Below, one piece after another: positions 8,078 through 15,638 of a stretch of 17,503 bases of DNA (position 1 is its first letter; each line of letters starts with the position of its first letter). Both the position numbers and the translations under genes were made by a program. A model generated the notes under the pieces. The model was not told the DNA's origin, made no database searches, and saw only the letters and a program-made list of their open reading frames with translations. The stretch comes from Bacillota bacterium (GTDB lineage: Bacteria; Bacillota; Clostridia; Acetivibrionales; DSM-1351), in NCBI GenBank assembly GCA_023397905.1, contig JAEWSZ010000112.1, positions 1-17,503 on the forward strand. Direction: 5' to 3'.

Positions 8078-9142
8078 TCAATTTGATATAATCCCCCCAA
8101 GGCATTTTATGAAATATTCATTATCCTCCCGGGATTTTACGGCAATCCTGTAATACGTGCCGTCAAGCCCCACATAGTTACTGCACGGGCGGATCAATAT
8201 GCCGTACCGCTCAAGCTCCCTGAGGATGGTTTCATGCTCTGTCCGGAACATGATGTAATTGGCTTTTGAATCAAAGACCTCCAGACCCAATGCCTTTAGC
8301 CCTCCTGTGAGGTATCTGCGGTTTTCCGCAATCAATTCCCTTGTCCTGCTTACATATTCCCTTTCCTTTAAAGCGGCGGCCCCGCATTTCTGAGCGACAA
8401 CAGACACACTCCAGGGCTGTCCCGCATTATACAGGCGCTCTATAATACCCGCATTGGAGCAAAGCCCATAGCCCAGGCGTATTCCCGCCATTGCGAAAAT
8501 CTTCGTGAAGGCCTTTAAAACTATGACATTATCAAAGTCTTTAAGCCGGTTTATTATGCTGTAATCTTCCGGTTCCTCAAGAAAATCCATAAAGCATTCG
8601 TCCACAACCAGCAGGACATTGACGGTCTTGCACCTCTCAGCCAGCTTCAGGACGGTTTCCCTGTCTGTCAGGACTCCCGTGGGATTGTTGGGATTGCACA
8701 AAAACATCAGGTCAATGGCTGGAGTTATCCTGTCAAATATGCTTTCATCCGGCTTAAAGCCGTTATCTTTTTGTAAATAATGATAAATGACCCTGCTGCC
8801 GGTGGTTTTCACCGCTTCCTCATATTCCGAAAAGGTAGGCGCCGTCAAAAGCGTATTTTCCGGTTTTACGGCCCCGGCGACCCTGTAGATTATATCCGCC
8901 GCTCCGTTGCCGCATATTATATAATCCTCCGGCACATTTTCATATACGGATATCTCTTTTTTCAATTCCCTGTACAGGGGATCGGGATAATTGCAGAAAT
9001 CGTCGATTCCGCTGATGATGGCAGTTTTTACGCTATCCGGCAAACCCAGCGGATTTATGTTCGCCGAAAAATCTATCAACCGGTTGTTATCTCCTATATT
9101 CCTTTTACTGTATATGTCTCCCCCATGAACCAGTTTAACCAT
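8078..9142 (-). CDS. cobD: Threonine-phosphate decarboxylase (cobalamin biosynthesis)
   Basis: This PLP enzyme of the class I aminotransferase fold (354 residues) decarboxylates L-threonine O-3-phosphate to (R)-1-amino-2-propanol phosphate, which forms the linker of the cobalamin nucleotide loop (EC 4.1.1.81). The N-terminus HGGDIYSKRN followed by LIDFSANINPLGLP is typical of CobD. CNPNNPTGVL is the aminotransferase substrate/PLP region, and the PLP lysine is K214 in KAFTKIFAMAGIRLGYG. AAGGAG lies 6 nt before the ATG. It is the last gene of the cluster; its product is used by CbiB, encoded 40 nt upstream. Histidinol-phosphate aminotransferase is the close alternative family, but the N-terminal signature and the neighbours favour CobD. 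Pseudomonas nomenclature calls the family cobC. Confidence 0.93.
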   Translation of the reverse strand: MVKLVHGGDIYSKRNIGDNNRLIDFSANINPLGLPDSVKTAIISGIDDFCNYPDPLYRELKKEISVYENVPEDYIICGNGAADIIYRVAGAVKPENTLLTAPTFSEYEEAVKTTGSRVIYHYLQKDNGFKPDESIFDRITPAIDLMFLCNPNNPTGVLTDRETVLKLAERCKTVNVLLVVDECFMDFLEEPEDYSIINRLKDFDNVIVLKAFTKIFAMAGIRLGYGLCSNAGIIERLYNAGQPWSVSVVAQKCGAAALKEREYVSRTRELIAENRRYLTGGLKALGLEVFDSKANYIMFRTEHETILRELERYGILIRPCSNYVGLDGTYYRIAVKSREDNEYFIKCLGGIISN

Positions 9143-9182
9143 TAAATTCTCCTTCCGGCCTGCGGCTGCCGTTTAAAACATA

Positions 9183-10148
9183 TCACACCGCCAAAATGAT
9201 TATAAGCCTCAGCGCGCAAAGCAACACCGCCGCCAGAACCGCCGTGGAATACATCAGCCTGTTTACAGTGCGGATATCATCTATCCGCACGGCTCTGTTG
9301 CTGTCACCGATAGTTTTCTTCTTTACCAGCTTTCCGAAATAATATGCATCCCCGGCCAGTTGTACATTCAGGGCCCCTGCGCATACAGCCTCCGTTTTTG
9401 CGCTGTTGGGGCTGGAATGATTGCTCTTGTCCCTTTTATATATCCTGAACGCATTTTTGTAATCCAAGCCTGTGAAAAACCCGGCCGCAATCATTAAATA
9501 AGCCGATATCCTGGCCGGAATAAAATTCAGCACGTCATCCAGCCGTGCCGCAAATTTTCCAAAATAATAATATTTGTCATTCTTATATCCGATCATGGAA
9601 TCCAAGGTGTTTACAGCCTTGTAGAAAAATCCCAGCGGCGCGCCGCCCACAGCCAGAAATATCAACGGCGCGATAACGCCGTCGGAGGTATTTTCAGCCA
9701 CAGTCTCCACCGCCGCCCTGGTTATGCCTTCTTCGGTCAGGTTCTGGGTATCCCGCCCCACTATCCAGGATAAAAATTTCCTGGCATTGGTTATATCATT
9801 GTTTTTAAGCTGGTAATAAACCTTCATGCTCTCTGTTTTAAGACTTTTCGTCGCCAGTATCTGATAGCAGAATACGGATGAAACGGCTATCTCAAGGTAT
9901 GTATTAACCCTTCCCACGGCATACAACACCAGAAACGGCACAAAGAACGAGACCGTTACAGTTATTACCGCAAGCACCGCTCCGGCTGTGAATTCACCTG
10001 AGTGGGATTTTGGAAAGATTTTTCTGGCAAGCCTCTCCCCGCCCGAGATAAACCGCCCTATCAATCTTATGGGATGTGGAAGCCAGTGGGGATCGCCGAA
10101 TATCAAATCCAGTATGAAGCCTATGACAATTGCAATCAGTATTTTCAT
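9183..10148 (-). CDS. cbiB: Adenosylcobinamide-phosphate synthase, membrane protein
   Basis: CbiB joins aminopropanol (phosphate) to adenosylcobyric acid, giving adenosylcobinamide (phosphate) (EC 6.3.1.10), at the cytoplasmic membrane. Family motifs are DPHWLPHPIRLIG (19-31), ETVAENTSDGVIAP (148-161), NTLDSMIGYKN (180-190) and HSSPNSAKTEA (244-254). Hydrophobic segments lie at about 2-17, 54-78, 158-175, 212-226 and 301-321. The length of 321 residues is normal. Two starts are possible: the ATG at 10148 and an in-frame TTG directly before it at 10151. GGAG at 10158-10161 is 9 nt and 6 nt from them respectively. I chose the ATG; the difference is one residue. The gene is named cobD in the Pseudomonas scheme, which should not be confused with the decarboxylase next door. 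Confidence 0.95.
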   Translation of the reverse strand: MKILIAIVIGFILDLIFGDPHWLPHPIRLIGRFISGGERLARKIFPKSHSGEFTAGAVLAVITVTVSFFVPFLVLYAVGRVNTYLEIAVSSVFCYQILATKSLKTESMKVYYQLKNNDITNARKFLSWIVGRDTQNLTEEGITRAAVETVAENTSDGVIAPLIFLAVGGAPLGFFYKAVNTLDSMIGYKNDKYYYFGKFAARLDDVLNFIPARISAYLMIAAGFFTGLDYKNAFRIYKRDKSNHSSPNSAKTEAVCAGALNVQLAGDAYYFGKLVKKKTIGDSNRAVRIDDIRTVNRLMYSTAVLAAVLLCALRLIIILAV

Positions 10149-10195
10149 CAAACATTTCTCCAGTTATGCGCCGCGTCTCACGCATACGATATGAA

Positions 10196-10831
10196 TTATT
10201 GGTTTGCACCCCGGGGAGAAGCCATGTACAGCAGGGCGTTCACTATGGCCGCCGCCACATTGCTGCCTCCCTTCCGGCCTCTGGCCACGATAAACGGTAT
10301 ATCCCTCTTCATAATCAGTTCCTTTGACTCAACCACATTTACAAAGCCCACGGGAACTCCGATAATCAATTCCGGTAATATCCGGCCTTCTTCTATCAGC
10401 CGGTCAAGTTCCATCAAAGCTGTAGGTGCGTTGCCCACCGCAATTATAAGTGGTTTTTCTATCAGAGCGGCCTTTCTCATGGACACGGCAGCCCTTGTGA
10501 TCCCCTCTTCCGCCGCCTGTCCGGCCACATCCTCGTCCGACATAAAGCAGCGTACCTCACATCCCAGGCGGTTCAAGGCAGCCTTGTTAATTCCCGACAT
10601 GGCCATCTGTGTGTCCGTAACGATACATACGCCTTTCTTCAGGAATGTTATGGCCCTGTTGCCCACATCCTCCGAAAAGCACAGATTATCCGCATATTCA
10701 AAATCGGCAGTGGTGTGGATGACCCTTTTTATCACAGGTTCATACTGCTTTTCAAATACTCTTCCCTCAAGCTCTCTTCCGATTATTTCAAAGCTTTTGG
10801 CTTCTATGTCCATAGGTTTCATTATTTCCAT
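10196..10831 (-). CDS. cbiC: Precorrin-8X / cobalt-precorrin-8 methylmutase
   Basis: CbiC moves a methyl group from C-11 to C-12 of the corrin ring, converting (cobalt-)precorrin-8 to (cobyrinate) hydrogenobyrinate (EC 5.4.99.60/61). The catalytic histidine is H39 in RVIHTTADFEY, matching H43 of Pseudomonas CobH. Further family motifs are VTDTQMAMSGI, AVGNAPTALMELDRLI and IGVPVGFVNVVESKE. At 211 residues it has the usual length. GGAGG at 10838-10842 lies 6 nt before the ATG. The gene lies 26 nt after cobQ and 47 nt before cbiB, consistent with one transcript. The cbi neighbours and the cobalt-first CbiX point to the cobalt-precorrin (anaerobic) substrate; that is inference from context, not visible in the protein itself. 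Confidence 0.95.
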   Translation of the reverse strand: MEIMKPMDIEAKSFEIIGRELEGRVFEKQYEPVIKRVIHTTADFEYADNLCFSEDVGNRAITFLKKGVCIVTDTQMAMSGINKAALNRLGCEVRCFMSDEDVAGQAAEEGITRAAVSMRKAALIEKPLIIAVGNAPTALMELDRLIEEGRILPELIIGVPVGFVNVVESKELIMKRDIPFIVARGRKGGSNVAAAIVNALLYMASPRGANQ

Positions 10832-10857
10832 GTTGCCCCTCCGTGTTCCCAGGTTTT

Positions 10858-12390
10858 TTAAATACTGATTCCTTCCTCAAGGATCCTGTAAATATATTTC
10901 ATATCAAGAGACTCCCTTAATACTTCGGCCAGCAGATCATACTGCCTTTCCTTGTACTCTCCCATATTGAATGAGGAATTTCCGGAATAGCTGAGCCCCT
11001 TTTCTCTCATCAGCGCCTCGGCAATTTCGAAGAGCACTTCATCGCTGTCGAAAATACCGTGGACATAACTGCCGTAAATATTCCCGCTGTATATCCCGTC
11101 AGGCTTTTCTACCCCTCCGTTTTCAGTCAATACGGATAAGCTGCCTGCGGTACCGGTTCCCTGATTCAAGCTATCTGGAAAAGCCGTCTGCCCCATATGA
11201 ATCTCATAGCCCTCAAATTTTTTCCCGCTGAGTCCCCTGAATATCCCTCCGATCTGTGAGAATGTCCCTGAAACCCTGGTCCGGGTTTTTTCCCTTTCAA
11301 ACACCGTATTGGCCTTTAGCAGACCCATACCTCTCATCTCTCCGCCGTGTTCCACACTGTACGGGTCGCTGAGAGTCTCGCACAGCATCTGGTACCCTCC
11401 GCATATTCCGAAAACCGGCTTGTTTTTCGCAGCATGCTTCTGAATGCAGGCTTCCAGGCCGTTTTCCCTCATCCACTTCAGATCTCCCATGGTATTCTTG
11501 CTCCCCGGGATAATTATGAGATCGGGATTTCCAAGCTCACCGACACCTGACACATACCTTACGCTTGCACATTCAATATGCTCCAGGGCATTGAAGTCCG
11601 TAAAATTTGAAATCCTCGGCGTACGGATCACCGCAATGTCAATAAGCCCCAGCGGCCCGGTTTTTGTAAATCTCTCCGTAAGGCTGTCCTCATCGTCGAT
11701 ATCCACCGACATATACGGAACAACACCTACCACGGGAACATGTATAAGGTCATAAAGCATATCAAGCCCGGGCCGGAGTATCTCCACATCTCCTCTGAAC
11801 TTGTTGATTATAGTTCCCTTCACATATTTCTTTTCTTCTTCCTCAAGCAGCATAACCGTCCCGTACAGGGAGGCAAAAACACCGCCCCTGTCTATATCTC
11901 CGGCTATGAGCACCGGAGCCTTTGCCATCCGTGCCATTCCCATGTTGACGATGTCATTCTGCTTTAAATTGATTTCCGCCGGGCTCCCCGCTCCTTCGAT
12001 GACTATGATATCGTTTTCTCTCGAAAGGCTTTCATATGCCTTCATTATTTCCGGCACCAGCTGGTGCTTGTATGCAAAATATTCCGCTGCGGTCATGTTC
12101 CCAATAGGCTGTCCCTGGACAATGACCTGTGAACCCTTGTCACTTGTGGGCTTCAGCAAAATCGGATTCATCCGCACATCGGGGTCCTTTTTTGCAGCTT
12201 CAGCCTGTACTACCTGGGCCCGGCCCATTTCCATGCCATCTGCCGTAATATATGAATTCAGAGCCATATTCTGGGATTTAAAGGGCGCCACCCTGTAGCC
12301 GTCCTGTTGAAATATGCGGCAAAGGCCGGCTGCCAGCAGGCTCTTTCCTGCGTTGGACATTGTTCCCTGGATCATGATGGATTTTGCCAT
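10858..12390 (-). CDS. cobQ: Cobyric acid synthase, glutamine-hydrolysing
   Basis: CobQ (CbiP) amidates side chains b, d, e and g of adenosylcobyrinic acid a,c-diamide using ATP and glutamine (EC 6.3.5.10). The N-terminal P-loop-type motif GTMSNAGKS lies at 9-17. The class I glutamine amidotransferase domain is C-terminal, with the nucleophile C330 in FGICGGYQML and H444 in YVHGIF. GDIDRGGVFASLYGT and IIPGSKNTMGDL are also typical. I chose the ATG at 12390 because the family begins with MAKSIMIQGT. An in-frame ATG at 12399 would add three residues. The only ribosome-binding-site-like sequence, AGAAAGG just upstream, is too close to 12399 and rather far (11 nt) from 12390, so the start is not settled. 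Length is about 510 residues, as expected. Confidence 0.95.
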   Translation of the reverse strand: MAKSIMIQGTMSNAGKSLLAAGLCRIFQQDGYRVAPFKSQNMALNSYITADGMEMGRAQVVQAEAAKKDPDVRMNPILLKPTSDKGSQVIVQGQPIGNMTAAEYFAYKHQLVPEIMKAYESLSRENDIIVIEGAGSPAEINLKQNDIVNMGMARMAKAPVLIAGDIDRGGVFASLYGTVMLLEEEEKKYVKGTIINKFRGDVEILRPGLDMLYDLIHVPVVGVVPYMSVDIDDEDSLTERFTKTGPLGLIDIAVIRTPRISNFTDFNALEHIECASVRYVSGVGELGNPDLIIIPGSKNTMGDLKWMRENGLEACIQKHAAKNKPVFGICGGYQMLCETLSDPYSVEHGGEMRGMGLLKANTVFEREKTRTRVSGTFSQIGGIFRGLSGKKFEGYEIHMGQTAFPDSLNQGTGTAGSLSVLTENGGVEKPDGIYSGNIYGSYVHGIFDSDEVLFEIAEALMREKGLSYSGNSSFNMGEYKERQYDLLAEVLRESLDMKYIYRILEEGISI

Positions 12391-12423
12391 AGATATCATA
12401 GCCTTTCTGGCTCACATAAATTA

Positions 12424-12461
12424 ATTATAGATTAATAATATTTCACGGCTTACCTGAGCCG
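12424..12461 (-). promoter_or_regulatory. Possible weak internal promoter and small hairpin between cbiA and cobQ
   Basis: The 97-nt gap between cbiA and cobQ is AT-rich on the cobQ side. On the minus strand a perfect TATAAT lies at 12424-12429, but the hexamer at 17-nt spacing (TAAGCC) does not resemble TTGACA. Just upstream is a 5-bp inverted repeat, CGGCT/AGCCG (12446-12450 and 12457-12461), with a 6-nt loop. It has no U-run after it, so it is not a convincing terminator. Both elements may be chance. Confidence 0.2.
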
Positions 12462-12487
12462 GATAAACCGCGGCTGCAATCTGTATA

Positions 12488-13849
12488 TTACTGAAATCGG
12501 TATTCACTGCATTTTTGCACAAATCTCTCCGCGAACCCCATATTGCCATAGAAATGTATATGGGGATATCCTGCCGCCAGGGTCTCTCCCGCAAAAATGC
12601 AATCCCATTTCCTGCTTCCGATTGGCTTCCGCGCCTCAAAGCCGCTGCCATTGCTGTCACTGTCGCTGTAGTGGAACTCGTGGGCGTTGATACTTTCACC
12701 CCTGGCGCATAACAGATTATCCTCCTTTGCGGTCAAGGTGGCGTATCCAAATCTGGACAGCCTGTCCTGCATGGCGCTGTGCCCTTCCAGAACACCCGCC
12801 ATTGGATATGTATTTCCGGTCATGTCGGAAATCGACTGCTGCAAATACATAAAGCCTCCGCATTCGGCATATGTGGGCAGGCCTTTTGCTATAGCGCCTT
12901 TTATACTTTTCAGCATGCCCGAGTTCTTGCTCAACTCTTCCGCATACAATTCCGGGTAGCCTCCGCCCAGAACAAGTCCGTCTATGTTTTCAGGCAGCTT
13001 TTTGTCCTCCAGGGGTGAAAAATATGTCAACCGGGCCCCCAGCTGTTCCAGCAGCCCGAGACTGTCTTCGTAGTAAAAGCAGAAAGCCTTGTCCCTTGCC
13101 ACAGCTATGGTGCAGCTATGCTTTTTCTCAATGCTGACAGGATTGTATTCCATAGGCAGGGCTGTTCCCGCCAATTCCAGCAGCCCGTCAATATCTATGT
13201 ACTCTTCCGCATTCAGGGCCAATAAACTGAGCTTTTCCTGCAACTTATCTATTTCACCGGCGGTAATCAGCCCCAAGTGCCTGCTTTCAATCACTGCCTC
13301 AGGCATCTTGGGCAGATACCCGTATACCCTGATCCCGGTTTTTTCCTCTATAACCGCCTTGTACATTTGATAGAGAGCGGGGGATACCGAGTTTATAACA
13401 ACTCCCTTAATATTGCTGCCCGGCATGAAGTCCAGATACCCTTTGACCGCAGCCGCGATGGACAGGGCCATACCCTTTGGGTCCACCACCAGCACCACAG
13501 GCGTTCCGGTAAGGCGGCTTATGGCATAGGAAGAATGGCTTCCGTTATTTCCAAGTCCGTCATAAAAACCCATGACGCCCTCCATTACGGATATCTGAGC
13601 ATTTTCGGAATTTTTGGCCAGAAGATATTTTACATTCTCTTCCCCGCACAGGAATGTATCAAGGTTCCGGGATCTGGCTCCTATGATTTCAGTGTGAAAC
13701 ATAGGGTCGATATAATCGGGCCCGCACTTGAATGCGGCGGTTTTCAATCCCCTGTTGATCAATGCCTTCAATATTCCGCAGGTGACTGTGGTTTTGCCGC
13801 AGCCGCTTCCCGTTCCCGCTATCATAATTCTGGCAAAATTCCCAATCAT
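12488..13849 (-). CDS. cbiA: Cobyrinate a,c-diamide synthase, glutamine-hydrolysing
   Basis: CbiA (CobB in the aerobic scheme) amidates the a and c side chains of (cobalt-containing) cobyrinic acid with ATP and glutamine (EC 6.3.5.11). The P-loop GTGSGCGKT lies at 12-20, GPDYIDPMFH follows at about residue 45, and the C-terminal amidotransferase domain has the nucleophile C330 in YAECGGFMYLQ and the motif HEFHYS. At 453 residues it has normal length. The frame stays open to a TTG at 13861, but that TTG overlaps the GGAGG at 13855-13859. This GGAGG sits 5 nt before the ATG at 13849, so the ATG is clearly the start. Its product is the substrate of CobQ, encoded next. Confidence 0.96.
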   Translation of the reverse strand: MIGNFARIMIAGTGSGCGKTTVTCGILKALINRGLKTAAFKCGPDYIDPMFHTEIIGARSRNLDTFLCGEENVKYLLAKNSENAQISVMEGVMGFYDGLGNNGSHSSYAISRLTGTPVVLVVDPKGMALSIAAAVKGYLDFMPGSNIKGVVINSVSPALYQMYKAVIEEKTGIRVYGYLPKMPEAVIESRHLGLITAGEIDKLQEKLSLLALNAEEYIDIDGLLELAGTALPMEYNPVSIEKKHSCTIAVARDKAFCFYYEDSLGLLEQLGARLTYFSPLEDKKLPENIDGLVLGGGYPELYAEELSKNSGMLKSIKGAIAKGLPTYAECGGFMYLQQSISDMTGNTYPMAGVLEGHSAMQDRLSRFGYATLTAKEDNLLCARGESINAHEFHYSDSDSNGSGFEARKPIGSRKWDCIFAGETLAAGYPHIHFYGNMGFAERFVQKCSEYRFQ

Positions 13850-13897
13850 GCTTACCTCCAATTCATTTAAAGCACCGGCAACATAAAAATCAAATCC

Positions 13898-13992
13898 GAA
13901 TCCAGGATTCTAACCCGAGAGTACTATTCTTCTCTCATGAATTCCTGTACTTCAGAGGTTTTATTCCATACTTCTGAACTCCTATACTTCTG
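13898..13992. repeat. Cluster of short imperfect repeats in the cbiET-cbiA gap
   Basis: The 148-nt gap (13850-13997) holds several short repeats. A perfect inverted repeat, GAATCC-A-GGATTC, lies at 13898-13910. TGAATTCCTGTACTTC (13938-13953) returns as TGAACTCCTATACTTC (13975-13990), 14 of 16 bases identical and 37 nt apart. ATACTTCTG occurs at 13968-13976 and 13984-13992, a period of 16. On the minus strand this reads as two or three degenerate copies of CAGAAGTATAGGAGTT. No open frame, riboswitch or terminator with a U-run is seen here. The repeats run up to the cbiET stop at 13998. Confidence 0.6.
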
Positions 13993-13997
13993 CCTCA

Positions 13998-15209
13998 CTA
14001 CTCTTCTATTTTGCCTGTTCCCCGTTGTCCGCTGACGATATACACCGGATTATTTGCATTCATCATATGATACCTGCCGGCCTTTTTCGCCACTGCCGAA
14101 TTTATGCAGACAATATCAGTATCCAGCCCGTTTTCTTCAAAGGAGGCGACCGCTTCATTCAGGCTCTCTATGGTGATGGCGTTGGCCGCAATATGTACCT
14201 GCGGATTCATCTCCAGAAGCCGGCCCACGATCTCGCCCATATTGCCGCTGCTCCCTCCTATGAACGCCTTATCCGGCCTTGGTAGGCCTTCCAGCGCATT
14301 GGGGGCGGTCCCTGAAACAACAGTTACATTGTAAGCTCCCAGCTTCTCACGGTTTTTCCTTATAAGCTCTATGGCCTCTTCTTTTCTTTCTATGGCATAG
14401 ACACAACCCTCAAAGGCTTTTCTTGCCATCTCTATTGCAACGGACCCCGTCCCCGCGCCTATGTCATAAACCGTGTCGGAGGGCATTATTGCCAGCTTTG
14501 AAAGCGTAACCGCACGAATTTCTTCCTTTGTCATGGGAACCTCACCGCGTTCAAAATCCCTATCGCGCAAAGGCAGATACGGATTGGCGCAGCCCGGGTT
14601 CTCCAGAAGCAGCACTGCCAGGTCGTCGAAAATATATTGCGAAAGTTCCCTTACAGTCCCTCTCACAATACGTTCATCCGGCATGGACAGCTTTTCTCCC
14701 ACGGTTGCCTTTATCTCCGGCAAGCCGCTCTCTGCAAGCTCTCTGCATATTGTATGGGCCTTGCTGGTCCCGCCTGTGAGTGCGAAGACAACCGGATTGT
14801 AGGCTACAGCCCCTAAAATATTATTTTCACGCCCATGGAGGCTCACGATCTTAATATTTTCATAGCCGGTTCCGGTTCTGGCGCAGAAGTATTGCAAGCT
14901 GCTGATGCCACAGACAATTTCAATGTCCATTGCGCCTTCCAGTTTTTGTGCCAGACGGCCGGTTATGCTAAAAAAACCCGTATCGCCGGAAACCAGAAGT
15001 CCTATATTCAGACCCTTAGCTGCCAGGATTTTTCCGGCAATTTCCGAAACGGCGTATTCTTTTATATCTTCCCGGACACCGGCAAGCAATGCCGAAAGCC
15101 GGCCCGAAGTGCTTAAAACTACGTCACAGCTTTTAATCAGCTTCAGCGCCCTCTGTGTCAGAAAATCCTCTGCCCCTGTGCCTGCCCCGATTATATACAG
15201 CTTCTTCAT
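13998..15209 (-). CDS. cbiET: Cobalt-precorrin C5,15-methyltransferase (decarboxylating), CbiE-CbiT fusion
   Basis: This two-domain enzyme methylates C-5 and C-15 of the corrin ring and removes the C-12 acetate carboxyl, as CobL does in Pseudomonas. The N-terminal CbiE domain (about 1-205) belongs to the tetrapyrrole methylase family: GAGTGAED (8-15), VSGDTGFFS (73-81) and GISSLQYF (101-108). The C-terminal CbiT domain (about 215-403) opens with RDRDFERGEVPMTKEEIR and has the SAM-binding motif YDIGAGTGSVAIEMA (GAGTG at 251-255) and IGGSSGNMGE (317-325). CbiE and CbiT are separate proteins in Salmonella and many other bacteria, so the fusion is a notable though known arrangement. The ATG overlaps the cbiX stop by 4 nt (ATGA), with AGAGG 4 nt upstream, so translation is probably coupled. 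Confidence 0.95.
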   Translation of the reverse strand: MKKLYIIGAGTGAEDFLTQRALKLIKSCDVVLSTSGRLSALLAGVREDIKEYAVSEIAGKILAAKGLNIGLLVSGDTGFFSITGRLAQKLEGAMDIEIVCGISSLQYFCARTGTGYENIKIVSLHGRENNILGAVAYNPVVFALTGGTSKAHTICRELAESGLPEIKATVGEKLSMPDERIVRGTVRELSQYIFDDLAVLLLENPGCANPYLPLRDRDFERGEVPMTKEEIRAVTLSKLAIMPSDTVYDIGAGTGSVAIEMARKAFEGCVYAIERKEEAIELIRKNREKLGAYNVTVVSGTAPNALEGLPRPDKAFIGGSSGNMGEIVGRLLEMNPQVHIAANAITIESLNEAVASFEENGLDTDIVCINSAVAKKAGRYHMMNANNPVYIVSGQRGTGKIEE

Positions 15210-15568
15210 AAAACCTCTCTAATACGGTCCACCAAAATGTTCGCAAGCCTTGGATCAGGCCCCAAGGTGTTGCCCATAGTAACCTTTACGCCCGGATGCC
15301 CTTTCAGGTATTCCTCGATTTCGCCGGGCACATCTTCATTTATATGAATCCCTGCAAACAGAAAGTAAGGTACGACCACAATCTCGTCGGCGCCTTTTTC
15401 AATCAGCTTGTCCAACCCTTTTTCAAGATTGACGTCACAAAATTCCATATAAGCGGTCTCAATTAAAACGCCCGGCAGCTGTGCCTTTGTCATGGTTGAG
15501 ACTTCTTTCAATGTTTCCATTGTCTTTCTTTCCCGGCTTCCGTGAGCCAGTATCAATATAGCTTTCAT
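15206..15568 (-). CDS. cbiX: Sirohydrochlorin cobaltochelatase, short single-domain form
   Basis: CbiX inserts Co2+ into sirohydrochlorin, the first committed step of the anaerobic cobalamin route (EC 4.99.1.3). The protein has only 120 residues. It shows the two metal-binding histidines of the family, H9 in LAHGSR and H75 in FAGIHINEDVP. This is the short CbiX form, about half the length of two-domain chelatases; such forms are known to act as homodimers. GGAGG lies 10 nt before the ATG, slightly far. A related ferrochelatase (SirB, for siroheme) is possible from sequence alone, but the direct overlap with cbiET makes cobalt the likely metal. Confidence 0.92.
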   Translation of the reverse strand: MKAILILAHGSRERKTMETLKEVSTMTKAQLPGVLIETAYMEFCDVNLEKGLDKLIEKGADEIVVVPYFLFAGIHINEDVPGEIEEYLKGHPGVKVTMGNTLGPDPRLANILVDRIREVL

Positions 15569-15611
15569 GTATGTCGTACCTCCTGCTTTTATCTTTTTTA
15601 ATAGTAATCGG

Positions 15612-15638
15612 AATGCAGAATTCAGGATTCAGAATGAT
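15612..15638. repeat. Short 7-nt-period repeat at the hemL 3' end
   Basis: GAATTCA GGATTCA GAATGAT at 15618-15638 is a degenerate three-copy 7-nt repeat. It covers the last codons and the stop (15622-15624) of hemL and the start of the 53-nt gap before cbiX. Its 13-mer at 15618-15630 matches the inverted repeat at 13898-13910 in 12 of 13 bases. The rest of the gap holds only the cbiX ribosome-binding site. Confidence 0.5.

Noticed and set aside
13849..13861. TTG at 13861 as the start of cbiA
   Set aside because: The TTG overlaps the GGAGG that serves the ATG at 13849, so it cannot have its own ribosome-binding site there.
13277..13870. A 197-codon open frame on the plus strand
   Set aside because: It is antisense to cbiA, which has complete P-loop and amidotransferase motifs.
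13850..13997. Cobalamin riboswitch in the cbiET-cbiA gap, or in the other gaps of the cluster
   Set aside because: The gaps are at most 148 nt, too short for a full riboswitch of about 200 nt, and I see no B12-box-like core in them. If the cluster has one, it should be upstream of 17503.
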